Source of the DNA: Motilimonas sp. E26
Lineage (GTDB): Bacteria > Pseudomonadota > Gammaproteobacteria > Enterobacterales > CBDFNC01
Direction of reading: 5' to 3'
Assembly (NCBI RefSeq): GCF_021278025.1
Contig: NZ_JAIBHJ010000017.1
Location: forward strand, 1-64,000
DNA: 64,000 nucleotides
Shown here: positions 49,606-59,977 of the stretch, piece by piece
Position numbering within the stretch: the first letter of the stretch is position 1
Layout: every line of letters starts with the position of its first letter
Notes under the pieces: generated by a model
What the model saw: only the letters and a program-made list of their open reading frames with translations
Database searches by the model: none
What the model was told of the DNA's origin: nothing
Program-made: the position numbers and the translations under genes

Positions 49606-51168
49606 ATGACAGATCAGGTGATCATATTCGATACAACCTTACGCGATGGTGAGCAAGCCCTTGCAGCAAGCTTAACTGTAAAAGAAAAACTGCAAATAGC
49701 ATTAGCACTGCAGCGTTTGGGTGTTGATGTGATGGAACTGGGTTTTCCAATCTCCTCTCCTGGCGATTTCAAGTCTGTTCAAACTATCGCCTCGCAGCTA
49801 ACCACCAGTATTCCTTGCGCGTTAGCTCGCGCCTTAAGCAAAGATATCGACGCCGCAGGCGAAGCGCTGCGCGTTGCCGAGCGCTTTCGTATTCACACCT
49901 TTATCTCAACCTCGACCATCCACGTAGAAAACAAACTACGTCGCGGCTTTGATGATGTATTAGAAATGGCCGTTAAAGCCGTCACTCATGCTAAGAAATA
50001 CACGCCTGATGTCGAGTTTTCATGTGAAGATGCTGGCCGGACGCCCATAGACAATTTATGTCGCATGGTAGAAGCCGCAATTAAAGCTGGCGCCACCACA
50101 GTGAATATACCCGATACCGTAGGCTACACAGTGCCGAGTGAATTTGGTGGGATTATCCAAACGTTATTTAATCGCGTCCCCAATATCGATCAAGCCGTTA
50201 TTTCTGTGCACTGTCACGATGATTTAGGCCTATCTGTGGCTAACTCTATTGCCGCTGTACAACATGGCGCAAGACAAATTGAATGTACTATCAACGGTAT
50301 CGGCGAACGAGCCGGCAACTGTTCATTGGAAGAAATCGCGATGATCTTAAATACGCGTAAAGATCATTTAGGGTTACATACCAACATCAAGCCAATTGAA
50401 ATTCACCGTACCAGCCAATTGGTTAGCCAATTGTGTAATATGCCAATTCAACCGAACAAAGCGATAGTTGGCGGCAATGCATTTTCACATTCATCAGGTA
50501 TTCACCAAGATGGTGTACTTAAATCAAAAAATACCTATGAAATAATCACCCCAGAAAGCATCGGCCTGACCCAAAATAACCTTAATCTCACGTCTCGCTC
50601 TGGCCGCCACGTGATCAAGCACCGTATGGAGCAGCTTGGTTATGGCGAAGCTGACTATAACCTTGATGAGCTTTATGCTGATTTCTTAAAGTTGGCCGAC
50701 AAAAAAGGCCAAGTATTTGATTACGACCTTGAAGCGCTGATGTTCTTTAATAACATTCACGAAGAGCCTGAGCACTACAGCTTAGACTACTTAAGTGTTC
50801 AATCTGGATCTGGTGTACTGGCAACAGCAACGGTTAAACTCAAAACGGGTGAGCATGGTCATACTGTCGAAGCCGCTACCGGAAATGGTCCAATCGACGC
50901 GGTTTATCAATGCTTAAACCGTATTGCTGGCTATGAAGTAACAATTGATGATTATAAAATTTCATCAAAAGGCGAAGGCAAAGATGCACTAGGTAAAGTG
51001 GATATCGTCGCCCGCTATCAAGGCCGAAAATTTCATGGTATTGGCCTAGCAACGGATATCGTCGAATCATCAGCCCTAGCCATGGTGCATGTTTTCAACC
51101 ATATTTATAGGGCGCAAGCCGTTGAAGAAAAGAAGCAAGCTCGCTTAGAGATTAACGATCAAGTCTAA
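49606..51168 (+). CDS. leuA: 2-isopropylmalate synthase
   Basis: Condenses acetyl-CoA with 2-ketoisovalerate, the first step of leucine synthesis. The 520 aa protein has the catalytic TIM barrel ([17 protein letters not shown] at the N-terminus, [15 protein letters not shown]) and the C-terminal regulatory LeuA domain (about 390-505) that gives leucine feedback inhibition. GAGGAAAGATAA is the ribosome site. The genes leuB, leuC and leuD, which normally follow, are absent here: the next gene is unrelated. Confidence 0.97.
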   Translation: MTDQVIIFDTTLRDGEQALAASLTVKEKLQIALALQRLGVDVMELGFPISSPGDFKSVQTIASQLTTSIPCALARALSKDIDAAGEALRVAERFRIHTFISTSTIHVENKLRRGFDDVLEMAVKAVTHAKKYTPDVEFSCEDAGRTPIDNLCRMVEAAIKAGATTVNIPDTVGYTVPSEFGGIIQTLFNRVPNIDQAVISVHCHDDLGLSVANSIAAVQHGARQIECTINGIGERAGNCSLEEIAMILNTRKDHLGLHTNIKPIEIHRTSQLVSQLCNMPIQPNKAIVGGNAFSHSSGIHQDGVLKSKNTYEIITPESIGLTQNNLNLTSRSGRHVIKHRMEQLGYGEADYNLDELYADFLKLADKKGQVFDYDLEALMFFNNIHEEPEHYSLDYLSVQSGSGVLATATVKLKTGEHGHTVEAATGNGPIDAVYQCLNRIAGYEVTIDDYKISSKGEGKDALGKVDIVARYQGRKFHGIGLATDIVESSALAMVHVFNHIYRAQAVEEKKQARLEINDQV

Positions 51169-51206
51169 TATTTACTTTTCAATTCAACACTTAAATTTAC
51201 TCAATG

Positions 51207-51229
51207 AGGGCGCAAAGCGCCCTTTTTTA
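51207..51229 (+). terminator. Rho-independent terminator after leuA
   Basis: GGGCGC-AAA-GCGCCC followed by TTTTTT, about 40 nt after the leuA stop codon. It confirms leuA is a single-gene transcript. Confidence 0.9.
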
Positions 51230-51259
51230 TTAGCGGCATAATAAATTTAAGGAGCGAAA

Positions 51260-52234
51260 ATGACTAAAAGGAAGTTAACAAGGCTATTATTGAATCAGCT
51301 GACTGCCTCTGCTTGTTTACTGTGCTTTTTTGGTTTTCCAGCTTTAGCCGCACAACTGAGCTTTAACCAACAAAACCAAAAGTTACACTATGTTTGGAAC
51401 GATGCCGAGCAAACTCGACATCAAGTTACAGTAGACATAAGCCAAACGCAGTTTACGTTAACTACATTTCAACGATATTCGCCAAAATTGATGCAACAAG
51501 CATTGCAGCAACAAGCCATGCAATGGTTTCAACAACAGAAAAAAACTGATGTATTGCTCAAACGTGAACGCATTGGCCTCAACTACGAATTACAAATCAC
51601 CGGCTCAGACCCCAAACAAGTACGAGAAATAACTAACGCACTACGACAACAACAAAATCAGGCTTACCAAGATTACCTGACGCAACATCATTTTCAGATA
51701 TTTAAGAATTTTTCCAACCAGTGGGCCGTAAAACCCAATCACACCGCAATAGCATTACTCAGCCAAGCTGATGTCGCCCCCTTCGTCAACGCATTTAAGC
51801 CTCTTGTAGCCGATAAAACCGAAGCTGAGGGCATCGAGCTATTGCTCAGCTTTATTCAATCGATCCCTTACTCAGCTTTAGGCGCAGACAAAACTCAAAG
51901 AGGCACAGGTTTTTCACCTCCCGCACAGTTACTTATCAATAACCAAGGAGATTGTGATAGTAAGGTAACCCTAATGGCAAGTGCGATGATGCAACTCTAC
52001 CCGAACAGAGAAACCATTATGGTGATCGTACCCGGTCATGCCTTAATCGGCATCGATTTACCGCAACAAGGAAACCAAAAAATACTGACAGTACAAGGAA
52101 GAGATTATGTGCTAGCCGAGCCGACGGGCCCAGCTAACCTGTTGTTAGGAAAGGTAGATAATGGGAGTGCTGTAGCGATTGCACAACAACAAATGCGAGT
52201 TGAAAAATTCATAAAACCAGCATCTGCTCAGTAA
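51260..52234 (+). CDS. exported transglutaminase-like (papain-fold) protein
   Basis: A 324-residue protein with a signal peptide (about 1-30, ending PALAA) and a C-terminal transglutaminase-like domain. The catalytic Cys-His-Asp/Glu set is suggested by NNQGDCDSKVTLMASAM (Cys), VPGHALIGID (His) and LAEPTG. N-terminal half is rich in Gln and helical. Periplasmic or secreted; substrate unknown. AAGGAGCG precedes the ATG. Not in an operon with leuA. Confidence 0.78.
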   Translation: MTKRKLTRLLLNQLTASACLLCFFGFPALAAQLSFNQQNQKLHYVWNDAEQTRHQVTVDISQTQFTLTTFQRYSPKLMQQALQQQAMQWFQQQKKTDVLLKRERIGLNYELQITGSDPKQVREITNALRQQQNQAYQDYLTQHHFQIFKNFSNQWAVKPNHTAIALLSQADVAPFVNAFKPLVADKTEAEGIELLLSFIQSIPYSALGADKTQRGTGFSPPAQLLINNQGDCDSKVTLMASAMMQLYPNRETIMVIVPGHALIGIDLPQQGNQKILTVQGRDYVLAEPTGPANLLLGKVDNGSAVAIAQQQMRVEKFIKPASAQ

Positions 52235-52246
52235 ACTCGTATCAAG

Positions 52247-52537
52247 CTACTTAATCACCGTCAACTCAACGGCAAGCACGTATTTATTACCCTGAGCACT
52301 CACTCGGATAATTTTAGCCTCTCCACTTAAAGGTGGCGCAGTAGCTGTGCCATTACCTAAATGAACTTCTATCATATCGCCAACTTGAAACTCACTTTCG
52401 GACACTTCAATAGACATCCCTGTAGCACTCAAGTCTAAACAAATACCTTGTCGAGTCTGGCCTTTAAACACTATCTGTAAAGGTGACTCTATCGCCATAC
52501 GTCGAAAACCACGGCGATCATTAATGGGAGTAATCAC
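52247..52537 (-). CDS. PilZ-domain protein (cyclic-di-GMP binding)
   Basis: A 96-residue protein that is almost only a PilZ domain. The c-di-GMP motifs are the RRGFRR stretch (RxxxR) near residue 8 and DLSATGMSIEV (D/NxSxxG). It would sense the second messenger made by cyclases such as the one at 9650. Start is GTG at 52537, with AAGGAGCTAAT upstream. Converges with the transglutaminase-like gene. Confidence 0.88.
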   Translation of the reverse strand: MITPINDRRGFRRMAIESPLQIVFKGQTRQGICLDLSATGMSIEVSESEFQVGDMIEVHLGNGTATAPPLSGEAKIIRVSAQGNKYVLAVELTVIK

Positions 52538-52722
52538 ATTAGCTCCTTACACTGCTCACAATTAATACGTTATTAACTAAAAATGATGCACAGCCCAGCT
52601 TGGGTCAAGGTTTATTTAAACCTAGGCGATAACTTTGAGAGAAGGGTAAAAGAAAAGTCCAACGAAAGGGGCTCAGTCAACCTATCACTGAGCCCGCACT
52701 AGAATAAACAGTAAGCTGTAAG

Positions 52723-54105
52723 TTATAAATTTTCTTCGGCAAAAGAAGCCAAGCGACTCCTTACCACCCCATTTAAATACACATTCGCACTGCCTTCAAA
52801 GTGCTTAAATCGCTCAACGATATAGGTTAAACCAGACGTCACAGGGGTTAAATAATTACTGTCAATTTGCGCCAAGTTGCCAGAGCAAACCAATTTAGTA
52901 CCTTCACCACAACGGGTAATAATGGTTTTAAGTTGTGACGCAGTTAAATTCTGACACTCATCTAGTAATACAAATGAGTTTTGGATGCTGCGGCCACGCA
53001 TGAAATTCACCGACTTAAACTGAATATTTGCTTTTTCCATAATGTATTCTAGTGAGCCATTGGGACACTCGTCATTTTTATGCAGCACTTCTAAGGTGTC
53101 CGTAACGGCAGCTAACCAAGGCATCATTTTTTCTTCTTCAGTGCCCGGCAAGAAACCAATATTTTCTGCTATGTCTGGCGTATTGCGGGTCACAATCACC
53201 TTATCGTAGATCCCCTTTTCAATCACCAACTCAAGAGCCGCGGCCATCGCGAGTAAGGTTTTACCACATCCAGCTGGGCCGGTCAGAATAACCAAATCGA
53301 CACTAGGATCAAGCAGCGCATTTAACGCCATACTTTGGTAGACATTCTTTGGGTGTATTCCCCAAGCATGGCGCGCCAACATACGATCTCGGCCAATATC
53401 TAATAGCTTTACCTTGCCATTTTCATGTCCCACCACTTTTGCGGCAAATAATTTTGTTTCATCAATCAAATATTCATTGATGTACGTGTTTTCTATTAAA
53501 TGCTCATCTAATTCATGCCAGGTATCACGGCCATCAGTGGTGGTTTCACAATCCTCAACACTATCCCAAAAACTCCCCGGTAATTGCCTAAAGCCTTTCG
53601 ACAATAAATTAATATCATCAATCAGCTGATCGGTCCGGTAATCTTCAACTTGTTTAAGCCCTGCACCTTTCGCTTTAAGGCGCATATTAATGTCTTTGGT
53701 AACTAAAATAACTTGCGCTGGCGCCTTGCTGCGCTGTAAAAATAACGCCACATTAATAATACGGTTATCAGGCTCATCTTCAGTAAATAACTCTTTTGCT
53801 TGCGTCATATTATGATCAGCAAAAATACTAATGTGCCCCACCGCTGAATCTTCTAGTTTAGATAGGGGTACCCCTTCCACGATATCTTCGGGTGTTGCGT
53901 CTTTAAAAATGTCTTCAAGTGAACGGATTGCGACGCGGGCATCACGGCTAACGTCTTTCTGCCTGTCTTTGATACGGTCTAACTCTTCAAGGACCGTCAT
54001 GGGAATAACTACGTTGTGCTCTTGGAAGGAATAAATTGCTAAGGGTTCATGTAACAACACGTTAGTGTCTAAAATAAAATACTTACTCAGGTCACGGTTA
54101 GCCAT
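52723..54105 (-). CDS. PIN-PhoH family ATPase/ribonuclease
   Basis: A 460-residue protein with an N-terminal PIN domain (FILDTNVLLHEPLAIYSF; acidic active site) and a C-terminal PhoH ATPase domain (Walker A LTGPAGCGKTLLA near residue 255; Walker B FVLLDECQN). PIN-PhoH proteins of this type are RNA helicase/nucleases, similar to the YlaK/PhoH2 group. I chose the ATG at 54105 because AAGGAG lies seven bases upstream; the ATG two codons earlier is only one base from it. Confidence 0.92.
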   Translation of the reverse strand: MANRDLSKYFILDTNVLLHEPLAIYSFQEHNVVIPMTVLEELDRIKDRQKDVSRDARVAIRSLEDIFKDATPEDIVEGVPLSKLEDSAVGHISIFADHNMTQAKELFTEDEPDNRIINVALFLQRSKAPAQVILVTKDINMRLKAKGAGLKQVEDYRTDQLIDDINLLSKGFRQLPGSFWDSVEDCETTTDGRDTWHELDEHLIENTYINEYLIDETKLFAAKVVGHENGKVKLLDIGRDRMLARHAWGIHPKNVYQSMALNALLDPSVDLVILTGPAGCGKTLLAMAAALELVIEKGIYDKVIVTRNTPDIAENIGFLPGTEEEKMMPWLAAVTDTLEVLHKNDECPNGSLEYIMEKANIQFKSVNFMRGRSIQNSFVLLDECQNLTASQLKTIITRCGEGTKLVCSGNLAQIDSNYLTPVTSGLTYIVERFKHFEGSANVYLNGVVRSRLASFAEENL

Positions 54106-54345
54106 AGGCATTCTCCTTAAACTCCGAATTTAGACCGTTATACTTAACACGATCCAATGGAGCCCTAATGTCAGCTTAGTTGATGAATCCTTACTCTAGC
54201 GAGAAATTGATGGCAATTTTATGACAAGCTAGGAAGATTTGTAATTTGTGCCAACTAAGACGCTTATTTCATATCAGTGCTGGCCGCATGTTTCTATTTG
54301 CCTAATATTGGGTAGAATAGCCATAGACTTATGAGGATTTAGTGT

Positions 54346-54975
54346 ATGCGCATTCGTATTATTCCAGTGACCCCATTCCAACAGAACTGCACCTTGCTAA
54401 TTTGTGACAAGACCAAAAAGGCCGCCGTCGTCGATCCCGGTGGTGACGTAGCAAAAATTCTAGCTGCCATTACCGAAGAGCAAGTAGCAGTCGAAAAAAT
54501 ATTCATTACTCATGCTCATTTAGACCATGCCGGCGGCACCCAAGAGCTAGCCCAGACACTTAAAGTACCCATTGAAGGCCCCCATCAAGATGATATTTTT
54601 TGGCTGGAAGGTTTTCCAATGCAAAGCCAAATGTTTGGCTTTCCACCCGTTGAACAATTCACCCCAGATCGCTGGCTCAAGCAAGACGACAAAGTCAATT
54701 TTGGCGAGGTTGAGCTAGAAGTGTTACATTGCCCTGGCCACACTCCGGGTCATGTCGTGTTTATTGACCACCAAAGTAACCAAGCCCTAGTAGGAGATGT
54801 ATTATTTCGCGGCTCCATCGGCCGAACAGACTTTCCGATGGGTAACCACGACCAACTGATCACCGCGATCAAAACCAAGCTCTGGCCTTTGCCTGATGAT
54901 ATGGAATTTGTCAGTGGTCATGGGCCTAAATCAACCTTTGGTAAAGAGAAGAAAACCAATCCGTTTATTTTCTAA
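54346..54975 (+). CDS. ycbL: metallo-beta-lactamase-fold hydrolase (YcbL type)
   Basis: A 209-residue glyoxalase II-like hydrolase with the metal motif FITHAHLDHAGG, and CPGHTPGHVVF, LVGDVLFRGSIGRTDFP and FVSGHGPKST. The start MRIRIIPVTPFQQNCTLLI matches E. coli YcbL. It probably cleaves small thioesters; the true substrate is unknown. Monocistronic. Confidence 0.9.
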   Translation: MRIRIIPVTPFQQNCTLLICDKTKKAAVVDPGGDVAKILAAITEEQVAVEKIFITHAHLDHAGGTQELAQTLKVPIEGPHQDDIFWLEGFPMQSQMFGFPPVEQFTPDRWLKQDDKVNFGEVELEVLHCPGHTPGHVVFIDHQSNQALVGDVLFRGSIGRTDFPMGNHDQLITAIKTKLWPLPDDMEFVSGHGPKSTFGKEKKTNPFIF

Positions 54976-55024
54976 TCCGATGACTAAATGCCGCCGCCAA
55001 TGCCGCGGCATTTACTGATAATCA

Positions 55025-55687
55025 CTACACTTCAAGTAGCTGCTGCAACTGCTGTTCCGTCAAACTTCCTTGCCAATCAAACTCGGCTTCTTTTTGTAAG
55101 GCCGCTTGCACATCTGCACGCGCATCCATGGTCGCTAAATATCGCATAATATTCGGAAACAGGGTGATGTCTTGCTTTTGCTTGTCGTGTAATCGCACCC
55201 AAGGGTAAATAGCCATATCAGCAATAGAATAATCGCCCGCTACATAATCTTGCTCACTCAGCTGCCTATCCAACACACCATATAAACGCGTGGTTTCGTC
55301 TGTATAGCGCTTAATACCATAAGGCACTTGGTCTGGCGCATAATGATTAAAGTGGTGATTTTGCCCTGCCATTGGCCCTAACCCACCTATTTGCCAATTA
55401 AGCCATTGCAATACCTCATAACGCTCAGGGCCCGCTTCAGGAAGAAAAGCTAAATGCTTTTCCGCTAAATAAGTCAATATAGCGCCCGATTCAAACACAC
55501 TTTGACCATTTTCATGATCAATTAACGCAGGCATACGATTGTTCGGCGCAACTTCTAAAAACGAAGGAAGGAACTGATCATTCAATTGAATGTTAATAGG
55601 CACAATACGATAAGGCACCTCAAGAGCTTCTAGCATCAAGGTAATTTTGTGACCATTAGGAGTTGGAGCATAAAACAAAGTGTACAT
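55025..55687 (-). CDS. glutathione S-transferase
   Basis: A 220-residue cytosolic GST. Residues 1-80 are the thioredoxin-like domain with MYTLFYAPTPNGHKITLML and VFESGAILTYLAEKH (glutathione-binding E-S), and an all-helical second domain follows with YSIADMAIYPWV. It resembles the YfcG/YghU type by the NGHK start. I chose the ATG at 55687 because AAGGA is six bases upstream. Confidence 0.9.
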   Translation of the reverse strand: MYTLFYAPTPNGHKITLMLEALEVPYRIVPINIQLNDQFLPSFLEVAPNNRMPALIDHENGQSVFESGAILTYLAEKHLAFLPEAGPERYEVLQWLNWQIGGLGPMAGQNHHFNHYAPDQVPYGIKRYTDETTRLYGVLDRQLSEQDYVAGDYSIADMAIYPWVRLHDKQKQDITLFPNIMRYLATMDARADVQAALQKEAEFDWQGSLTEQQLQQLLEV

Positions 55688-55804
55688 AAACATTCCTTCC
55701 GATAATGATGAAAGTTAACAGTAACAACAGATTTAGATTACCACCTAATGACAAGTTAAAGTGATACGAAAAACACCTCAAAAGTAATAATTGCAGAGCA
55801 AAAT

Positions 55805-55818
55805 TTGATTTACATCAT
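55805..55818 (+). promoter_or_regulatory. possible FNR-type site upstream of yecH
   Basis: TTGAT-TTAC-ATCAT, one mismatch from the FNR consensus, about 80 bp before the yecH start. No well-spaced -10 was seen, so this is weak. Confidence 0.3.
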
Positions 55819-55894
55819 CACAAACCCAAACATCTGTTGCGAGTCGGTCGCGGTTGTGGGATTTTGCGGCTATTGATATTTAGGAGCTAACGCT

Positions 55895-56140
55895 ATGAGC
55901 AATAACGTCCACGTTCACGATATTTTAAATCTAATGGAAGCTTCTCAAGCAACCTACAGTAATGAATCTTTAACGGCAGCTTTGAATCAGGTATTTGGCG
56001 AACAAGCACAATACCGCAGCTGTAAAGTGCAAGGGATGAATGTTGTGGAAGCCATTGAATTTTTAAAGAACAAAGGCAAATTTGAAGGCACAGAAACAGC
56101 ATTCAAAAAAGCGGCAGGCCACTGCTGTTCACATCACTAA
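55895..56140 (+). CDS. yecH: YecH-family small metal-binding protein
   Basis: An 81-residue protein with the YecH pattern: VHVHDILNLM near the N-terminus, a central LNQVFGEQAQYRSCKVQGM, EFLKNKGKF, and a C-terminal HCCSHH tail rich in Cys and His. YecH is predicted to bind a metal. Function is unknown. AGGAGCTAACGCT is the ribosome site. Confidence 0.8.
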   Translation: MSNNVHVHDILNLMEASQATYSNESLTAALNQVFGEQAQYRSCKVQGMNVVEAIEFLKNKGKFEGTETAFKKAAGHCCSHH

Positions 56141-56211
56141 TAAAACTTATAACCAAGCTATCTTCGTTGAGTTGCAGGGCTTTGAACAAAGCATTCAAAG
56201 CCCACTCACCA

Positions 56212-56925
56212 CTAATACAAATAACTCACCACTGCCGACACCCCAGAAATACTGCATAAAGTCAGTGACATCATTCTTATCTGCTGCTTCGAAAGTAAAT
56301 GATTGGTTTTTTTAGCGACATAATAGCCAACTAAACAAGCAGGGATCAGCGGTAAAGTTAAGCTGAAATGATGCCAGCTTAAATAACCTGCGCCACCTTG
56401 CACCAGTAACGATAAAACGGAGCTAACCACAAAAAACGCGGACAAATTGGCGCGAATAACATTCGCTTCACCGTGTTGCATAAGTAGCGCCATCGGCGGT
56501 CCACCGATGCCTGCACTGGTGCCAAATAAACCAGAGAAAAATCCAGCAATGGCTAAACGCTTTGGCGTTGGCTCAATTTTTATTGGCAGTAAACTCACCA
56601 GCACTGCCGCAATCACCGATAGCCCAATCAACAAGGTTAACTGCGCTGCATTGACCCACATCAGCACTGCCCCACCGGCTAACGAGCCCGGCACACGGCC
56701 TACCAAGGCGTGCAATAACCCTTGTAATGAAAAGTTACTGCGATATTGCCAAGCGTTAAACAAAGACAAGATCAAGCCAATAATAGTGATTGGCGCGGGT
56801 ACATAATCTATCGAAATAAAGATAAGAATCGGCGCGGTGGCAATCGCCAAACCAAAACCTGTGGCGGACTGAATAAATGACCCCATCGCAATCACGACCA
56901 CAGCAAGTATGATACTCGGCTCCAC
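56212..56925 (-). CDS. sulfite exporter TauE/SafE family permease
   Basis: An inner-membrane protein of 237 aa with about seven or eight helices and the TauE/SafE pattern (GSFIQSATGFGLAIATAP; GFFSGLFGTSAGIGGPPMAL). Family members export sulfite or organosulfonates, but the substrate here is not shown. I chose the GTG at 56925 because AAGGAG lies seven bases upstream; a GTG two codons earlier is too close to that site. Confidence 0.87.
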   Translation of the reverse strand: MEPSIILAVVVIAMGSFIQSATGFGLAIATAPILIFISIDYVPAPITIIGLILSLFNAWQYRSNFSLQGLLHALVGRVPGSLAGGAVLMWVNAAQLTLLIGLSVIAAVLVSLLPIKIEPTPKRLAIAGFFSGLFGTSAGIGGPPMALLMQHGEANVIRANLSAFFVVSSVLSLLVQGGAGYLSWHHFSLTLPLIPACLVGYYVAKKTNHLLSKQQIRMMSLTLCSISGVSAVVSYLY

Positions 56926-57012
56926 GGTCACTCTCCTTTTTCAAATAAAATCAGACACCACCAATTTAAACTTAGGGAGCCTAGGGGCTCAGGTCTCATC
57001 AGTGAGTAGAAA

Positions 57013-57047
57013 CGAAAAAGCCCCAAGCGATCGTCACCGCTTGGGGC
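57013..57047 (-). terminator. Rho-independent terminator of prfB-lysS
   Basis: Perfect 10 bp stem (GCCCCAAGCG / CGCTTGGGGC) with an eight-base loop, followed on the minus strand by TTTTTCG, about 22 nt after the lysS stop. Confidence 0.9.
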
Positions 57048-57068
57048 CTCCATGCACACCCGCTAAAA

Positions 57069-58604
57069 TTAAGCGAGCGGACGCATATGAGGGAACAAGA
57101 GTACGTCTTTAATCGATGGGCTGTCAGTGAAAATCATCACTAAGCGATCGATACCAATACCTTGCCCTGCTGTTGGTGGTAAACCAAACTCAAGTGCAGT
57201 GATGTAGTCTTCATCAAAGTGCATTGCTTCATCATCACCGGCATCTTTTTCTTCTACTTGTTTACGGAAACGCTCCGCTTGATCTTGTGCATCGTTAAGC
57301 TCTGAGAAACCGTTCGCGAGTTCACGACCACCGATGAAGAACTCAAAACGGTCAGTAATAAATTCATTTTCATCGTTACGACGCGCTAATGGCGATACTT
57401 CCCACGGATATTCAGTAATAAAAGTAGGTTGGATCAGTAAGTGCTCAGCGGTTTCTTCAAAAATTTCACACAATACGCGGCCTGGGCCCCATACATCAGC
57501 ACTTTCAGGGAACTTCACGCCGACTTGCTTGGCGTACGCTTTGAGTTGCTCAAAGTTACCTTGTGGGTCACGGATAACCGCTTCATCAAAGTCAGGGTTA
57601 TGCTGAATAACCGCGTCAATCATCGAAATACGTGCAAATGGCTGACCAAAGTCGTAGAACACTTCTTCAATCACATTGCCTTCAGCGTCTTTTTTGGTGT
57701 TACGGATCGAAGTTGTACCTAAGATGTCTTGTGACAAGGTACGCAACATATCTTCCGTTAAGTTCATCAGATCTTTGTAATCTGCGTATGCTTGGTAGAA
57801 TTCGATCATAGTGAATTCTGGGTTATGGCGCACACTCAAACCTTCGTTACGAAAGTTTCGGTTGATTTCAAATACACGCTCAAAGCCACCCACCACTAAA
57901 CGTTTTAGGTATAACTCAGGGGCAATACGTAAAAACATGTCGATGCTTAGGGCGTTATGATGTGTCACAAATGGACGCGCACTCGCGCCACCAGGGATCA
58001 CTTGTAGCATCGGCGTTTCAACTTCCATGAAATCACGGTCGCTTAAGTAACGACGAATACCTTCAACGACTTTAGAGCGGATTTTAAAAGTATCGCGCGT
58101 TTCTTGGCTCATCATTAAATCGATGTAACGCTGACGGTACTTGGTTTCTTGATCGGCTAGGCCGTGAAATTTCTCCGGCAATGGGCGCAGTGATTTAGTC
58201 AGTAATTCATACTCACCCATGTTCACATATAAATCGCCTTTACCCGATTTATGCAGCTGACCTTTTACGCCGATAATGTCACCCACGTCTAATAAGCCAT
58301 ACTTTTCTTTCAGATCTGCTTGTACTTTCTTATCTGCATAAGCTTGAATTCGCCCTTTCATATCTTGTAACACAAGGAAAGGACCACGCTTAGCCATAAT
58401 ACGACCTGCAATGGCAACGATAATACCCGCGCCTTCTAGCTCTTCTTTGCTCTTTTCACCGTATTCAGCTTGTAAGTCTTGGGTGTAATGCTCACGGTCA
58501 AAGGTATTCGGGTGGCCATTGGCAGGGCAGTTCACACGAATTTGGTCAAGTTTGCCGCGACGTTCGGCGATCAGTTTGTTTTCGTCTTGTACTTGTTCAG
58601 TCAT
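57069..58604 (-). CDS. lysS: lysyl-tRNA synthetase, class II
   Basis: Charges tRNA-Lys. The 511 aa protein has the N-terminal OB-fold anticodon domain ([19 protein letters not shown]), motif 2 [19 protein letters not shown], and motif 3 [11 protein letters not shown]. It follows prfB by 21 bp as in E. coli. Confidence 0.98.
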   Translation of the reverse strand: MTEQVQDENKLIAERRGKLDQIRVNCPANGHPNTFDREHYTQDLQAEYGEKSKEELEGAGIIVAIAGRIMAKRGPFLVLQDMKGRIQAYADKKVQADLKEKYGLLDVGDIIGVKGQLHKSGKGDLYVNMGEYELLTKSLRPLPEKFHGLADQETKYRQRYIDLMMSQETRDTFKIRSKVVEGIRRYLSDRDFMEVETPMLQVIPGGASARPFVTHHNALSIDMFLRIAPELYLKRLVVGGFERVFEINRNFRNEGLSVRHNPEFTMIEFYQAYADYKDLMNLTEDMLRTLSQDILGTTSIRNTKKDAEGNVIEEVFYDFGQPFARISMIDAVIQHNPDFDEAVIRDPQGNFEQLKAYAKQVGVKFPESADVWGPGRVLCEIFEETAEHLLIQPTFITEYPWEVSPLARRNDENEFITDRFEFFIGGRELANGFSELNDAQDQAERFRKQVEEKDAGDDEAMHFDEDYITALEFGLPPTAGQGIGIDRLVMIFTDSPSIKDVLLFPHMRPLA

Positions 58605-58625
58605 GATGTCATTCTCAAAAAGTGA

Positions 58626-59724
58626 TTAAAGGCCAGATTTCAAACTAGCTTCTATAAATTTGTCTAAGTCACCGTCTAATACTGCTTGAGTATTACGGTT
58701 TTCGATACCAGTGCGTAAGTCTTTAATACGCGAGTCATCTAATACATAAGAGCGAATTTGGCTGCCCCAACCGATATCAGACTTGTTATCTTCATTGGCT
58801 TGTTTTTCTGAGTTTTGCTTTTGTAGCTCATGCTCATACAACTTAGCTTTAAGTTGCTTCATCGCCTGATCTTTGTTCTTGTGCTGAGAACGATCATTTT
58901 GACACTGCACCACAATATTGGTTGGCACGTGAGTAATACGCACCGCCGATTCTGTGGTGTTTACGTGCTGACCACCCGCACCTGAAGCACGATAAACATC
59001 GATACGTAGGTCTGACGGGTTGATATCCACGGCAATATTGTCATCTATTTCAGGGTAAATAAATGCCGACGCAAACGAAGTATGGCGGCGACCACCTGAG
59101 TCAAACGGCGATTTACGCACTAAGCGATGCACACCGGTTTCGGTACGTAGCCAACCATAGGCGTATTCACCTTCAAAACGAATAGTGGCACTCTTGATAC
59201 CTGCGACATCGCCATCTGATACTTCAATCAGCTCGGTTTTAAAACCATGAGCCTCGCCCCAACGCAAATACATACGCAATAACATACTGGCCCAATCTTG
59301 GGCTTCTGTGCCACCCGAGCCAGCTTGTAAATCCAAGTAACAATCACTGCTATCATGAGGGCCAGAGAACATACGACGAAATTCAAGCACTTCTAACTTC
59401 GCTTCTAAGTCAGCTAGCTCTATCTGTGCTTCGTTAAAGGTATCTTCATCTTCCGCTTCAACCGCTAGCTCAACTAAGCCTGCCACATCTTCTAGGCCTG
59501 ACTCCATCACATCGATAGTTTCCACCACAGCTTCAAGAGCACTGCGCTCTTTGCCCAGTGCTTGAGCACGCTCTGGCTCATTCCACACTTCAGGTGATTC
59601 TAGCTCACGGGAGACTTCTTCAAGGCGTTCTTTCTTGGCCTCGTAGTCAAAGGTACCCCCTAAGAAGCTCAGTCCGCTCAGACAGCTCCTTAATTAAATT
59701 GTTTACTGGATTTACTTCGAACAT
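58626..59724 (-). CDS. prfB: peptide chain release factor 2, with programmed +1 frameshift
   Basis: RF2 recognises UAA and UGA stop codons. The gene is in two frames: 25 codons from ATG at 59724 ([18 protein letters not shown]...), then an in-frame TGA at 59647-59649, then 340 codons in the +1 frame. The slip site reads AGGGGGTAC-CTT-TGA-C, with the internal Shine-Dalgarno-like AGGGGG and shift codon CTT, as in E. coli. The full product is 365 aa, the same as E. coli RF2. The SPF anticodon tripeptide (RKSPFDSGG) and the catalytic GGQ ([10 protein letters not shown]) are present. Confidence 0.98.
59644..59664 (-). promoter_or_regulatory. autoregulatory frameshift site in prfB
   Basis: Stop codon TGA at codon 26 follows CTT, with AGGGGG just upstream. 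When RF2 is scarce, ribosomes slip +1 on CTT and read GAC; when RF2 is plentiful they stop, giving autoregulation. Sequence match to the known E. coli element is exact in all key parts. Confidence 0.95.
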
Positions 59725-59977
59725 GTCGTTACTCGAATTGGATTATAAAATAGGCGCGAAATTTTACCTGAAACGCGCGCCAATAGACAGTGGCAAGAAG
59801 CAAATTAGGCTTAATCGCAAGGATCTTTTTCCTCATCAAGTCGTATATACCCTAAGTAGAAAAATGAGATAGAAAAAATGAAATACAAACCCTATCGACT
59901 CGGTCTACTCATTTAAGCGCCGCCATTTTATATTGACGACAGCGCATTAACGCTTATTGATTAAGGCACTCTATATT

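Noticed and set aside
59558-59872. A 104-codon plus-strand ORF across the prfB start
   Set aside because: It is antisense to prfB including the frameshift site and has no recognisable features.
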